Positions 52,235 through 61,759 of a stretch of DNA of 64,000 bases are shown here, piece by piece. Below the pieces are notes generated by a model. It was not told where the DNA came from and searched no databases. It saw nothing but the letters and a program-made list of their open reading frames with translations. A program made the position numbers and the translations under genes. This DNA is from an uncultured Brevibacillus sp. (lineage in GTDB: Bacteria; Bacillota; Bacilli; Brevibacillales; Brevibacillaceae): contig NZ_CANMZW010000008.1 of assembly GCF_947502445.1 (NCBI RefSeq), forward strand, positions 124,001-188,000, in the 5' to 3' direction. Position 1 is the stretch's first letter. Each line of letters opens with the position of its first letter.

Positions 52235-52783
52235 ATGCAAAAAAACAAGAAAAAGGTAGGGATCTTTCTAATGGAAAAAGCTAGTATGGACTCGTTTATC
52301 GGCAGATCCGTCCGCATTGACAGAGGCGGACATGAATCTAGAATCGGTAAGCTGATAGACGTAAAGGACGATCACTTCGTCGTTCACATTGAAAACGAAG
52401 GAATGATCTACTACAAGAACGACCATGTCAAAAGCTTAACTATGGATACTCGTGAAACAAATGACTATTACGAGGATTCTGAAGCCACCTCTCAACAGCC
52501 CGCTCTCCTCTACATTGATGCAGATAATTTTACTTCTCTTCTCCAAAGCATGCAGTACTACTCGGTTCAAATTAATCGTGGTGGTCCAGAAAAAATTGAA
52601 GGCGTAATCGTTGACGCTACAGATTCTGAAGTTACTATGATTGTAGGAAACGAGCTCATCAAGCTGCTCCCCTTCCATATTCGCAACATTAGCTACAGTT
52701 CCAAAAACAATAACGAACAAAACAACAACAATAACAACAACGAAAGCAAAAGAAACAAGAACAACAGAAATTCGAGACGCTAA
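52235..52783 (+). CDS. CotB-like spore coat protein
   Basis: 182 residues. Two imperfect repeats, SVRIDRGGHESRIGKLIDV..IYYKNDHVKSL and SVQINRGGPEKIEGVIVDA..LLPFHIRNIS, closely match the N-terminal repeats of B. subtilis CotB (RGGPE.KKG.L ... FHIKSIS). The tail from about 155 is Asn/Lys/Arg-rich, in place of CotB's long Ser/Lys/Arg tail. It is probably an outer coat protein made in the mother cell. Starts at 52235, 52271 or 52286 are all possible and none has a strong ribosome site; the longest is given. Confidence 0.75.
   Translation: MQKNKKKVGIFLMEKASMDSFIGRSVRIDRGGHESRIGKLIDVKDDHFVVHIENEGMIYYKNDHVKSLTMDTRETNDYYEDSEATSQQPALLYIDADNFTSLLQSMQYYSVQINRGGPEKIEGVIVDATDSEVTMIVGNELIKLLPFHIRNISYSSKNNNEQNNNNNNNESKRNKNNRNSRR
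52705..52743 (+). repeat. AAC-type triplet run encoding poly-Asn
   Basis: A stretch of AAC/AAT codons inside the coat gene encodes an Asn-rich tract with seven Asn in a row. Such runs can change length by slippage. Confidence 0.6.
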
Positions 52784-52817
52784 ATACTTTATTCATTGCT
52801 GTCACGGAAGCAACAAG

Positions 52818-52849
52818 GGCTCTGCCAGGACTTGGTAGAGCCAATTTTT
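52818..52849 (+). terminator. Rho-independent terminator after the coat gene
   Basis: GGCTCTGCC and GGTAGAGCC form a 9-pair stem (one G-T) with a 7-base loop, followed by AATTTTTC. Confidence 0.8.
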
Positions 52850-52901
52850 CTATGCGCACTCCCGTATCAAGAAGGAAAAAATACGGAAGGAGGGCAGCCG
52901 T

Positions 52902-53138
52902 GTGATCCTTTCCCTTTTGATAAGTACGATTAGCGGAGTACTGATATTTTGGCTCGTAAAGCCAGCTGCTTCGACTCATCTCCAAATGGACAGCTTGCCA
53001 ACTGTTGCGTTACAGCCGACTTCGGAAAACACCCAAAAACATGCAAGCGACTATAGACATGATCAAGAAGACCTGGTTTTTCTTCATTATGATATGATGC
53101 AAAACTCTGTAAAAAGTATGGTGAATACATTGAAGTAA
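52902..53138 (+). CDS. Small single-span membrane protein, unknown
   Basis: 78 residues with an N-terminal hydrophobic segment (ILSLLISTISGVLIFWLV, 2-19) and a polar remainder. GTG start five bases after GGAAGGAGGG, a strong ribosome site that supports real translation. It lies between two terminators, just before ecsAB. No family recognised. Confidence 0.55.
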   Translation: MILSLLISTISGVLIFWLVKPAASTHLQMDSLPTVALQPTSENTQKHASDYRHDQEDLVFLHYDMMQNSVKSMVNTLK

Positions 53139-53150
53139 GGATGCTCCACA

Positions 53151-53185
53151 GGCACGCTTTGGAAAAAGGGTGCCCTATTTTATTT
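53151..53185 (+). terminator. Terminator before ecsA
   Basis: GGCACGCTTT and AAAGGGTGCC pair at nine of ten positions around GGAA, followed by CTATTTTATTT on the plus strand. Confidence 0.75.
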
Positions 53186-53256
53186 CTCATTCGATAATGG
53201 GTACAATAGAAGGTACTGCCTGACTGCATGTTTCGCAGACCAGAAAGGAGGAAATC

Positions 53257-54000
53257 ATGCCAAACCTGTTAGACGTTCAAGGAGTAACCGGCGGGTACTC
53301 TGCCAAACACTCCGTGATCAAGGATGTTTCTTTTCACATCCAGCCAAAAGAGATCGTAGCGCTTATCGGTTTAAATGGAGCAGGAAAAAGTACTACCATC
53401 AAACACATCTTGGGATTGCTTACGCCGACCAAGGGCGTCATCACCATAGAAGGCAAGTCGTTTCAATCAGCCCCTGATACATACCGCTTCTCGTACGGAT
53501 ATATTCCTGAGTCCCCGATTTATTATGAGGAGCTGACTTTGTGGGAGCATATTGAGCTAGCGGCTATGAGTCACGGTCTGGAACGCGACATTTTTGTTGA
53601 ACGAGCTGTACCTTTGTTAAAAGAGTTCCGAATGGAAAAAATGAAGGATCGATTCCCACAGCAATTTTCAAAAGGGATGCGCCAAAAGCTGATGATCATG
53701 ATGGCGCTATTAGTACAGCCGAAGCTCTACATCGTCGACGAGCCTATTTTGGGGCTAGATCCGCTCGGTATCCGTTCGCTTTTATCGTGGCTGAATCAGT
53801 GCAAGGAGCAGGGCGCTGGCATATTGATGTCCACCCATATTCTTGCGACCGCCGAAAAGTATTGTGATCGTTTTATTATCATGCACAAAGGGGAAATTCG
53901 TGCGCAGGGCACTCTGGAAGAGCTGCGAAGCATCACCGGATTATCTCATCATTCTTTGGATGATATTTATTTACATATAGTAGAGGATGATAACGAATGA
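53257..54000 (+). CDS. ecsA: ABC transporter ATP-binding protein EcsA
   Basis: 247 residues, strongly like B. subtilis EcsA, with GLNGAGKST (38-46), YIPESPIYYEELTLWEHIELAAM-type block, FSKGMRQKLMIM signature, YIVDEPILGLDPL Walker B and MSTHILATAEKYCDRFII. Ecs affects secretion, competence and regulated intramembrane proteolysis by RasP in B. subtilis. AGAAAGGAGG precedes the ATG. The stop overlaps ecsB by four bases. Confidence 0.94.
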   Translation: MPNLLDVQGVTGGYSAKHSVIKDVSFHIQPKEIVALIGLNGAGKSTTIKHILGLLTPTKGVITIEGKSFQSAPDTYRFSYGYIPESPIYYEELTLWEHIELAAMSHGLERDIFVERAVPLLKEFRMEKMKDRFPQQFSKGMRQKLMIMMALLVQPKLYIVDEPILGLDPLGIRSLLSWLNQCKEQGAGILMSTHILATAEKYCDRFIIMHKGEIRAQGTLEELRSITGLSHHSLDDIYLHIVEDDNE

Positions 54001-55139
54001 ACGTCGATGTTGATGCGCTATTTCGAGAGCGACAAAAACGTTTTTTCGAAGAGGTTGTCCGCTATTCAATGTACATTGCCAACGGTGGTCTGCTGTTTGT
54101 CATGCTCTTTATGATGGGCCTTCTTTCCCTCTATTATCGCAGCCTGGTCGATCTGATTCCGGTATGGTTTCCGGTGCCCTATTTTCTTGCTTTTGTGATT
54201 GCTATAGTCGTCACACAAAGCAGACACCGCACGTTTTTGCTAGAAGCTGATTTGCTCTTTTTAACCCCAGTGGAAACGAAAATGAGTAGCTATTTTCAAA
54301 AGACACAACGTTACAACTTTTTTATTCAGAGCATTGGGCTGTTCCTCGTCCTGCTTCTGTTCTCTCCGCTATATGAGCTGGGCTTAAGTGGCACTAGTGG
54401 ACAGATGTGGTTGTACTGGTGCGTCCCTTTTGTTCTAAAGGGCTGGAATATATACAGCAGCTGGATTTGCCTCCGTCTCCCGGATGAAAAGAGAGAATCA
54501 CAATACGCTCTTGCCCGCTTTGCCTTTACGTTTTTTGTGCTCGCCTGGGTATTCGGAGAAGGCAGACTCCTCACCTATCAGGGCATTCCTTATGCAGGTA
54601 TTGTATGTATCGGGATCGTGATCTGGTTTCACGCTCGGCTACAAGCAATCAAAAAGAAGCATTCTCTCCAATGGTACCGCCTGCTGGATGTAGAAAAGAG
54701 TCTGCGCAGCAGATTTTATCGGATCGTCAATCAGTTTAAGGACGTTCCCTGGCTGCAAAATGAGGTGAAGCCTCGCCCATGGCTTGTCCCGATCACCCGG
54801 CTTGTCTCCTATGGACAAGTGAATGCGGCAAAGCTGCTCGTGTTGCGTACGTTTATTCGTTCAGGCGGCTATGCTGGTTTGTACTTCAGACTGATTCTGC
54901 TCAGTACATTTCTGATTTTGGTGCTGCCCAATCTGTACGCCAAGCTGATTATCGGCCTGCTCTTTCTCCTCATGTCTGCCATCCAGTTAAAAGGTCTGTC
55001 CAGCCACCATCAAAAGCGTAACATGTATTCTCTGCTTCCAATCAATGACCAGCAGCACAAGCATGCTTTCACCTGGATACGCCGCGTCCTGCTGACGACC
55101 CAAGGCACCGTGAGCCTGCTGATTATCCTGTTGTTTTAG
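53997..55139 (+). CDS. ecsB: ABC transporter permease EcsB
   Basis: 380-residue membrane subunit with EcsB family features: N-terminal FRERQKRFFEEVVRYSMYIANGG region, hydrophobic segments near 25-45, 55-75, 105-140, 165-205 and 290-335, and ...LEADLLFLTPVETKMSSYF. Overlaps ecsA (ATGA). B. subtilis has ecsC downstream; here ecsB is followed directly by a terminator-like hairpin and a convergent gene, so ecsC is absent from this locus. Confidence 0.92.
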   Translation: MNVDVDALFRERQKRFFEEVVRYSMYIANGGLLFVMLFMMGLLSLYYRSLVDLIPVWFPVPYFLAFVIAIVVTQSRHRTFLLEADLLFLTPVETKMSSYFQKTQRYNFFIQSIGLFLVLLLFSPLYELGLSGTSGQMWLYWCVPFVLKGWNIYSSWICLRLPDEKRESQYALARFAFTFFVLAWVFGEGRLLTYQGIPYAGIVCIGIVIWFHARLQAIKKKHSLQWYRLLDVEKSLRSRFYRIVNQFKDVPWLQNEVKPRPWLVPITRLVSYGQVNAAKLLVLRTFIRSGGYAGLYFRLILLSTFLILVLPNLYAKLIIGLLFLLMSAIQLKGLSSHHQKRNMYSLLPINDQQHKHAFTWIRRVLLTTQGTVSLLIILLF

Positions 55140-55158
55140 CTTTAGCTAAGCCGTGGTA

Positions 55159-55205
55159 TAAAAAAGCTCTTCCCGTAACTACGTCTGCAGTTAACGGGAA
55201 GAGCT
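55159..55205. terminator. Strong terminator between ecsB and the chemoreceptor
   Basis: AGCTCTTCCCGT and ACGGGAAGAGCT form a 12-pair stem, extended by AACT/AGTT. The minus strand continues TTTTTT, so it best serves the chemoreceptor gene, and may also stop ecsAB transcripts. Confidence 0.88.
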
Positions 55206-55219
55206 ATCTTTACTCTCGA

Positions 55220-56944
55220 TTACAAGCGGAATGTATCTACTTTATTGCGTAATTCCTGAATACTGTCTGCTACTTGCTCGGTTTCGGCAACAAAATGATC
55301 GACATTGCCGCTAACCTCATGGATGGTTGCCGAGACTTCCTCGGTTGCCGCTGCTGTCTGCTCTGAAATCGCTGTGACTGTCAATACAGACTCATTTACT
55401 TTTTGCTGACCGTTTTTCATCGCTTCCACGTTGGAGAGGACATTTGCCAGCGAGGCTTTGAGAGTAGCTGTCATATCAGAGAGAGCCGTAATGCCTTGGG
55501 TAACCGAATCAAGTCGCTCAGTACCGGCATTGTACCGGTCAAGGGTAGCTGTAGTCTTGTCCGTAGCCTGCTTGACCTGATGCTGGATATCTTGGATACT
55601 CTCCTGAATGACCAGAGTCGCTGCTCCTGTTTGTTCCGCCAATTTGCGCACTTCATCGGCAACAACCGCAAAGCCTCTGCCTGCCTCACCAGCGCGTGCG
55701 CTCTCAATCGCCGCGTTGAGAGCCAGCAAATTCGTTTGCCCTGCAATTTGCTGAATCGTTACAATCACGTCATTGATCCGATTTGATTTTTCCTCCAGTA
55801 TTCGCATCGTTTGCTGTACATCATGAAACTGCTTGTTCGTCTCTGTTCCATCTGCTAAAAACTGTTGTAGTACCTTGTAGCTGCCTTGTCCGATTTCCGA
55901 GACCTGATTCGAGATGCCATCCATCTCATCGATCGCACGGTTTAATTGCGCCAGCTCCCCGAGGAATTCCTGTACGGTCTGCACGGTCGTTTCCATCGCT
56001 GTAGCCGTCTGTTCATTCCCGAGCGCGATTTCCTGGCTGGCTACCACTACATTTTTATTTTGCTCACGAACAGAGGTAGCACCTTCGCGGATCGAGCTGG
56101 ACATCTGATCAATGCGCTCTGTTGTCTCCTTCACACCACCAATAATATAACGCAGCTGGGTTGTCATCTCTCCAAAAGCCACGACAATTCGGCCAATTTC
56201 ATCGTTTTTATTCGAAACAGCAATTTGTGAAGACGTAAGGTCTCCTGAAGCAATTCGGGTAGACGCTGCTTCCACAATGCTCAAAGGGCGCAGCATTTTT
56301 TTGACAGTAAAATAAACCGCGAGCAAGGCGATCAAGGTAACAGCAATCATCGCGATGATAATGCGTGGCATAGTACTGCTGAGCACGAGTTCACTGATCA
56401 AACCTACCTTGTCGGCGGCTGTATCTACGCCTAGCACGCCGATCACTTGTCCCGACTTGTCCTTAAGCGGAACAAACGAGCTGAGGTAGTCGCCATACAC
56501 CGGATCAGATACGATCGACGTGCTATTCGTACCGCCCTGCAAAGCATTCGCGATATCCGCAGGTGTTGTCGTCGTCGTTGCCTGTCCGATCGAAGCTGCT
56601 CCTTCTGCTCCTTTTTCCATGCCATCTGCCATGATTTTTACCTGTCCATTGTCATTCTGCAGAATATAGACATAGAGAGAACCTGTTTTTAACGCATAAT
56701 CAAGTAAATTATTGCGAATAGACCAGTACTCTTCGCCTTCCTTGGGATTCGCGAGAAATCGCGCATACGCCTCCGTATCAATCCCTTCTGCAATAGTAAG
56801 AGCAGTGCCAATACTGGAACGGGCGAGTGTCTGTTCTACGGTAGTGGTGCTGTTTACGTTGATCATAAATATGTTGATTGCCATCATGAGTGCCACAATC
56901 ACAGCCACTAGTGCAACAACCCGCGTTGCTAAACTCTTACTCAT
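55220..56944 (-). CDS. Transmembrane methyl-accepting chemotaxis protein
   Basis: 574 residues: TM1 at about 9-28, an extracellular Cache-like sensor of about 165 residues (with [18 protein letters not shown] and [12 protein letters not shown]), TM2 at about 195-215, and a HAMP domain. The MCP signalling domain has [19 protein letters not shown] and RKLAEQTG. Ligand unknown. The ATG at 56944 is preferred over a GTG nine bases upstream, which lies too close to AAAGGAG. Confidence 0.93.
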   Translation of the reverse strand: MSKSLATRVVALVAVIVALMMAINIFMINVNSTTTVEQTLARSSIGTALTIAEGIDTEAYARFLANPKEGEEYWSIRNNLLDYALKTGSLYVYILQNDNGQVKIMADGMEKGAEGAASIGQATTTTTPADIANALQGGTNSTSIVSDPVYGDYLSSFVPLKDKSGQVIGVLGVDTAADKVGLISELVLSSTMPRIIIAMIAVTLIALLAVYFTVKKMLRPLSIVEAASTRIASGDLTSSQIAVSNKNDEIGRIVVAFGEMTTQLRYIIGGVKETTERIDQMSSSIREGATSVREQNKNVVVASQEIALGNEQTATAMETTVQTVQEFLGELAQLNRAIDEMDGISNQVSEIGQGSYKVLQQFLADGTETNKQFHDVQQTMRILEEKSNRINDVIVTIQQIAGQTNLLALNAAIESARAGEAGRGFAVVADEVRKLAEQTGAATLVIQESIQDIQHQVKQATDKTTATLDRYNAGTERLDSVTQGITALSDMTATLKASLANVLSNVEAMKNGQQKVNESVLTVTAISEQTAAATEEVSATIHEVSGNVDHFVAETEQVADSIQELRNKVDTFRL

Positions 56945-57016
56945 CTGCTTCACGTCTCCTTTACCATCTACGGGTAGTTTTATCGCTTGGAGGGAGGCTG
57001 CCTATTCCACCATGTG

Positions 57017-57043
57017 AAAAAGCACCCTATTGCTGGGTGCTTT
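57017..57043 (-). terminator. Rho-independent terminator of the methyltransferase gene
   Basis: AAAGCACCC and GGGTGCTTT form a 9-pair stem with a 7-base loop and a T run on the minus strand, 40 bases past the stop. Confidence 0.88.
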
Positions 57044-57084
57044 GGTCTTGCGCGCTCCCACACTGTCTTATCGACAATTGGGAA

Positions 57085-57864
57085 TCACTTTTTTACAGTT
57101 TTCGGCCTTGTTTGTGCCACGATAATAAATCGATGGGTCGGAATATCGACGTATCCGGCATTTTGCAGGTCATAATGAAGCGAAACAAGCTGGTCTGCAT
57201 AGCGCTCAATGGTAAAGTCGTGAATTTGCCACTCGATCGCTTTCAAATAGTAAATAATTGCTCCTACATCGTAAAAGCGCGTAAAGGCTTCTTCCTCTTT
57301 TTGCTCCAAAATGCTGAAGCCCGCTTCTTTCAATTGATTAGTGGCGAAGGTCAAATCCCAGTGAAGGTAGTCCGTCGGGACCGGTGCATCTAGTAGATGA
57401 TTCAGCTTATGATTATCTTTGCCGCCTACCTGCTGCGTAATAAAAATGCCCTCTGGCTTCAGCAGACGATAGACCTCAGACGGTAAATAGGACTCATGGC
57501 GATTGATAATCAAGTCCATCGATTGGTCTGGAAGGGGCAGCTCGTCGTCTCCATCTAAAGAAATAACATGAACACCCAGTGGCTCCAGATTTGCCCTGGC
57601 AACCTCTACATTGGGCAAATACCCTTCCGTAGCAAAGGTCTTGCTGGGTAGAGGCTGCAATTTGCTCAGCAGCTCCCCTCCCCCGGTACCCATGTCCAGA
57701 AGTGATTGGATTCCTCTCATTCTTTGCCGCACCACACTTGCATAGTTCCAGCTTAGTGGAGCTTCCTTCATTCTGCCTGTTTCAGTTAGTCGCGAAAAAT
57801 TCCAGCCCTCAAATGGGACATTGATTTCCTCCTGAAATACACTCATCCAGTCCTGTTTTTGCAT
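57085..57864 (-). CDS. Class I SAM-dependent methyltransferase
   Basis: 259 residues. Motif I LLDMGTGGGELL at about 55-66 binds S-adenosylmethionine; the later SLDGDDELPLPDQSMDLIINRHE carries motifs II/III. The substrate cannot be told; similar proteins include RlmA-like and small-molecule methyltransferases. Appears monocistronic. The 138 bases upstream to the exporter gene show nothing certain. Confidence 0.82.
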   Translation of the reverse strand: MQKQDWMSVFQEEINVPFEGWNFSRLTETGRMKEAPLSWNYASVVRQRMRGIQSLLDMGTGGGELLSKLQPLPSKTFATEGYLPNVEVARANLEPLGVHVISLDGDDELPLPDQSMDLIINRHESYLPSEVYRLLKPEGIFITQQVGGKDNHKLNHLLDAPVPTDYLHWDLTFATNQLKEAGFSILEQKEEEAFTRFYDVGAIIYYLKAIEWQIHDFTIERYADQLVSLHYDLQNAGYVDIPTHRFIIVAQTRPKTVKK

Positions 57865-58002
57865 CTTTTCTTCTCCTCCGTTTTCCCAATCGTATCCTTT
57901 TATTGTCTTTTTTTTAAAAGGAAAAGCGGTGGAGCACGAGATCGCGGCCTATGTTGTTATGTTTCTACAAATAGGTAGTACATGCTCTTTATCACTCCAA
58001 TC

Positions 58003-59802
58003 TTATTCCATTACACGAAATGAAGAGCTGACAAGGTTGTAATAAGCACCTTTTTTATTCATGAGCTGCTCGTGATTTCCTTGCTCAATCACTCTGCCGT
58101 GATCAAGCACTACTATTTTGCTAACCTCGCGTATCGTAGACAGACGATGGGCAATCACGATGGCTGTTCTCCCCAGCAGGAGCCGATTTAGCGCTCGCTG
58201 CACCCTGACCTCGGTCTCCGTATCAATACTTGCTGTTGCTTCATCCAAAATCAGAATTCGCGGGTCGGCGAGCAGCGCACGGGCAAAGGAAAGCAGCTGC
58301 CTCTCCCCCTGCGAAAGCATATTCCCACGTTCTTCCACCTCTGTATTATAACCTTTTGGGAGCCTGCGAATAAAGAGGTCAGCCCCAATTTCTTTTGCCG
58401 CCCGCATTACTTCCTCATCAGTTGCCCCTGGACGACCAAAGCGAATATTCTCCATAATCGTTCCCGAAAAAATGAACGTATCCTGAAGCACGATACTGAC
58501 CTGCGAGCGAAGCGTATCCAGCTGAACCTCCCGTAGATCGATACCATCTATCCGAATAAAGCCACTGGTCGGGTCGTAAAAACGGCAAATCAGATTCACG
58601 ATGGATGTCTTCCCAGAGCCGGTATGCCCGACAAAGGCAACCGTCTCGCCCGCTCGAATGTGCAAGCTGATATCATGCAGCACATCTCTTTTGCCATCGT
58701 AGGAAAAGCATACGTCAGCTAGTTCGATCTCGCCCCGGATGACGCCCAACTCGGTTGCCTCTTTTTTCTCGGGTACAGAAGGCTTTTCGTCCAGAAATTC
58801 AAAGATTCGCTCCGAGGAGGCCATCGCCATCAGCAGCTGGTTGTATACTTGGCCGAGGCGCGAGATTGGCTCCCAAAAGTTACCTAGATAATAAGCAAAG
58901 GCGACAAATACACCTACTGAAATATGATCTGCTTGAATCAATACAGCTCCCAGTCCGATCAGAATAGCCGTGCCAATCGCACCCGCCATGTCTACGACAG
59001 GTCGAAAGGTTGCGCTTCTCTGTGTAGCGACTCTCCATGCCTCGTAGTTATCCTGATTCATTCGCTTGAAAAAAGCGATGTTCTCCTGCTCCTGTGTAAA
59101 TGACTGTGTCACTCGAATCCCCTGGATGCTCTCATTCAGATGCGAGTTAATGCTCGATTGCTTGAGCCTGACCTTTTGCCAGGAAAGCCGAATTTTTTTT
59201 CGCAGCTTGATCGAAATCAAAAACATCAAGGGAAGTACAATCATGATCCCTAGTGTAAGTGTCGGACTGAGGACGAACAACATCACCACGATCCCAATCA
59301 GAATGGTGATATCGATAAAAATGTTGACGACACCGTTTGTGAACAAATCCTGTAAGGAATTGATATCATTTGTAATCCGTACGATGATAGAGCCCGCTGA
59401 GCGGCCGTCAAAAAAGCGGTGCGACAGTCTTTGAATATGCGTAAACAACTGCTGGCGAAGATCGAAAATAATCGAATGACCAAGCTGATTTGTCCAGCGA
59501 ATACGCAGGGCACTTTCAAACCACCCGAGCAAATACAGCCCCAAAATGATGCCAGTCAAGCTCACCAGATAGCCCCAGTCCTTTTTCTGAATCGCCTCGT
59601 CAATCGCTATGCTCATCAAAAAAGGAACGCCGAGACGAACGATCGTCACCGCAACCAGAGACAAGACGGCAAAAGGGAGCCACTTGTTTACGTACGGCTT
59701 CATATATCCAGCGAGTCTCGCCATCTGTGACCAGTTGTAAGGCTTGTCGATGACATTTTCGATCGAATACTGAAACCTCTCCTGCCCTTGCTTCGTCGTC
59801 AT
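58003..59802 (-). CDS. ABC exporter half-transporter, catalytic partner (YheH/BmrD-like)
   Basis: 599 residues: ABC membrane domain with six helices (about 35-330) and a C-terminal ATPase. Walker A GHTGSGKTS, Walker B ILILDEATASID with the catalytic Glu, but signature LSQGERQ instead of LSGGQ. Pairs with the next-door half-transporter, with which it overlaps by four bases or so. Together they resemble the heterodimeric multidrug exporter BmrCD/YheIH. ATG at 59802 has GGAG six bases before. Confidence 0.9.
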   Translation of the reverse strand: MTTKQGQERFQYSIENVIDKPYNWSQMARLAGYMKPYVNKWLPFAVLSLVAVTIVRLGVPFLMSIAIDEAIQKKDWGYLVSLTGIILGLYLLGWFESALRIRWTNQLGHSIIFDLRQQLFTHIQRLSHRFFDGRSAGSIIVRITNDINSLQDLFTNGVVNIFIDITILIGIVVMLFVLSPTLTLGIMIVLPLMFLISIKLRKKIRLSWQKVRLKQSSINSHLNESIQGIRVTQSFTQEQENIAFFKRMNQDNYEAWRVATQRSATFRPVVDMAGAIGTAILIGLGAVLIQADHISVGVFVAFAYYLGNFWEPISRLGQVYNQLLMAMASSERIFEFLDEKPSVPEKKEATELGVIRGEIELADVCFSYDGKRDVLHDISLHIRAGETVAFVGHTGSGKTSIVNLICRFYDPTSGFIRIDGIDLREVQLDTLRSQVSIVLQDTFIFSGTIMENIRFGRPGATDEEVMRAAKEIGADLFIRRLPKGYNTEVEERGNMLSQGERQLLSFARALLADPRILILDEATASIDTETEVRVQRALNRLLLGRTAIVIAHRLSTIREVSKIVVLDHGRVIEQGNHEQLMNKKGAYYNLVSSSFRVME

Positions 59803-61577
59803 GTCCTGCTCCACTCCCCTGTCCGCTCCTGAATGGCTGTGAGATGATCCTGGTACTGGATCTCATAGATTCGCCGATAGCTTCCCTCAGGCAAAGCAAG
59901 CAGTTGTTCATGGGTGCCCCTTTCCAGCACATGACCATGGTCTAAGACGACGATTTCGTCCGCATGCTTCAAGGAAGATATTCGATGCGCAATAATAAAG
60001 GTCGTTCGCCCTACCATCACCTCGCGTAATGCCTGTTGAATCCGGAACTCCGTCTCCATATCAACTGCACTCGTCGCATCGTCTAAAATCAAAATGCTCG
60101 GCTTGGTTAAAAAGGCTCGGGCAATGGCAATCCGCTGCTTTTGCCCCCCTGACAAGCCAAGCCCTCTCTCACCTAAAAGCGTGTCATATCCATCAGGCAG
60201 CTCTGCAATAAAATCATGTGCCTGCGCATACTTGGCAGCGATCATTACCTCTTCGAGCGACGCTCGAGGATTTCCGTACGCAATATTGTCGTAAATCGAG
60301 CAGGAAAACAGAAAGGACTCTTGAAAAACGACGCCGATACTTTTTCGCAGTTCTTGATGCTCATAGTCTGCGATGTCCTTGCCGTCTATTAGAATCGTAC
60401 CTGCTGTCGGAGTATAAAAGCGTGAAATCAGCTGCGTGATTGAGGTTTTTCCCGCGCCTGTCGGGCCGATGAAACCGATGACCTTTCCGGGAGGAGCATC
60501 AAAGCTAATCATATGTAATGCCTTTTCGTTCTTCTCGTTGTAGCTAAGGCTCACCTCGATAAACGACACGTGTCCATGCAAGACTTGTCGATTGGACATC
60601 TGCGCCTCTTTTGCACCTGGAGCATGATCCGGTTCATCCAGGACCTGTAGCAATCTATCTCCCGCTGCCTTCGATTGGGAGTACGAATTGAGGATAAAAC
60701 CGAGCTGCATCAACGGACCAATGATAAACCAGACCAGACTAAAAAAGGCAACCAGCTCACCCAGCTTCATCTGATCATGAATGACGAGCCAACCGCCGTA
60801 CGCCAATAGCGCAACGACACAAATATTGCCGATCAGCTCCATGATTGGAAAAAAGGCACTCCAAATTTTCGCTGTAGAAATGTGATTATCCTTATAGCTT
60901 TGATTTTTGCCCGTAAAGGTCGTGATCTCAAAGCTTTCCTGGGACAATGCCTTGACGGTGACGATTCCGCTAATATTTTCCTGTACCTTGGTCGTTAAAG
61001 CGGAAAAAGCCTCCCGTATTTCCTTGAAGGCCACATGGACTTTCTTATCAAAACGGTAGGCAGTAATCGCAACAAAGGGCATCGCAATTAATGTGACCAA
61101 GGCTAGCGACGAATGCAGATATAGCATGATGGCAAAACCAAATCCGATAAGCAGCAAAAAGTTCAGGCACTGCGCCAAACCAAACGACAGAAAAAATCGA
61201 AAGACCTCAACATCACCCGCGAGCCGGGACATCAGGTCACCCGTCTTGGCACTGTCATAATAACGAAAAGGCAAATATTGCAGCTTGGTGTACAGCTCGT
61301 TGCGAAGCTCATAAACGGTAGAAACTCCAAACAAATCTCCGAAATACTGGTGGTAATAGACGGCGATTCCCTTTATCCCCATCAGCACAATAAACCCGAA
61401 AGCTAAATAAGGAACCTGCCCGTACTGCCCCTGTCCAAAAACATCATCGATCGTGTACTTCAAAACAAGGGGATAAATGACCGTCACACTCGTCACAACA
61501 AACAAGGAAAGGATCGACACCAGAAATAATCGTTTATAGGGCCAGTAGTAATCCTTTAACCGTTTAAACGTATCCAA
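59799..61577 (-). CDS. ABC exporter half-transporter, degenerate-site partner (YheI/BmrC-like)
   Basis: 592 residues: six membrane helices (about 15-300) and an ATPase with Walker A GPTGAGKTS, canonical signature LSGGQKQRIAIARA and Walker B ILILDDATSAVD, where Asp replaces the catalytic Glu. This complements the partner's LSQGE, so the dimer has one consensus and one degenerate ATP site. Start: TTG at 61577, seven bases after GGGAGGAG. The frame is open to an ATG at 61637, but that has no ribosome site and adds 20 atypical residues. Confidence 0.88.
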   Translation of the reverse strand: MDTFKRLKDYYWPYKRLFLVSILSLFVVTSVTVIYPLVLKYTIDDVFGQGQYGQVPYLAFGFIVLMGIKGIAVYYHQYFGDLFGVSTVYELRNELYTKLQYLPFRYYDSAKTGDLMSRLAGDVEVFRFFLSFGLAQCLNFLLLIGFGFAIMLYLHSSLALVTLIAMPFVAITAYRFDKKVHVAFKEIREAFSALTTKVQENISGIVTVKALSQESFEITTFTGKNQSYKDNHISTAKIWSAFFPIMELIGNICVVALLAYGGWLVIHDQMKLGELVAFFSLVWFIIGPLMQLGFILNSYSQSKAAGDRLLQVLDEPDHAPGAKEAQMSNRQVLHGHVSFIEVSLSYNEKNEKALHMISFDAPPGKVIGFIGPTGAGKTSITQLISRFYTPTAGTILIDGKDIADYEHQELRKSIGVVFQESFLFSCSIYDNIAYGNPRASLEEVMIAAKYAQAHDFIAELPDGYDTLLGERGLGLSGGQKQRIAIARAFLTKPSILILDDATSAVDMETEFRIQQALREVMVGRTTFIIAHRISSLKHADEIVVLDHGHVLERGTHEQLLALPEGSYRRIYEIQYQDHLTAIQERTGEWSRT

Positions 61578-61759
61578 AAGAACGCTCCTCCCAGCTGTAG
61601 GATTGATCTTTTGATGTATACGTACGACCGAAGCCATTCAGCACGGGCACCTACAGGTTCAGACCTGAGACGGAGGGAAAATACTGCGCGGGTACGTTTG
61701 GACATCCGTCGTTCCTCTATATCATAAAAAGCGTACTCATAAATCGGGAGGAACTGTTC

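Noticed and set aside
57884-57925. CCTTTT/AAAAGG as a terminator before the methyltransferase gene
   Set aside because: The stem is only six weak pairs in a T-rich stretch; folding is not convincing.
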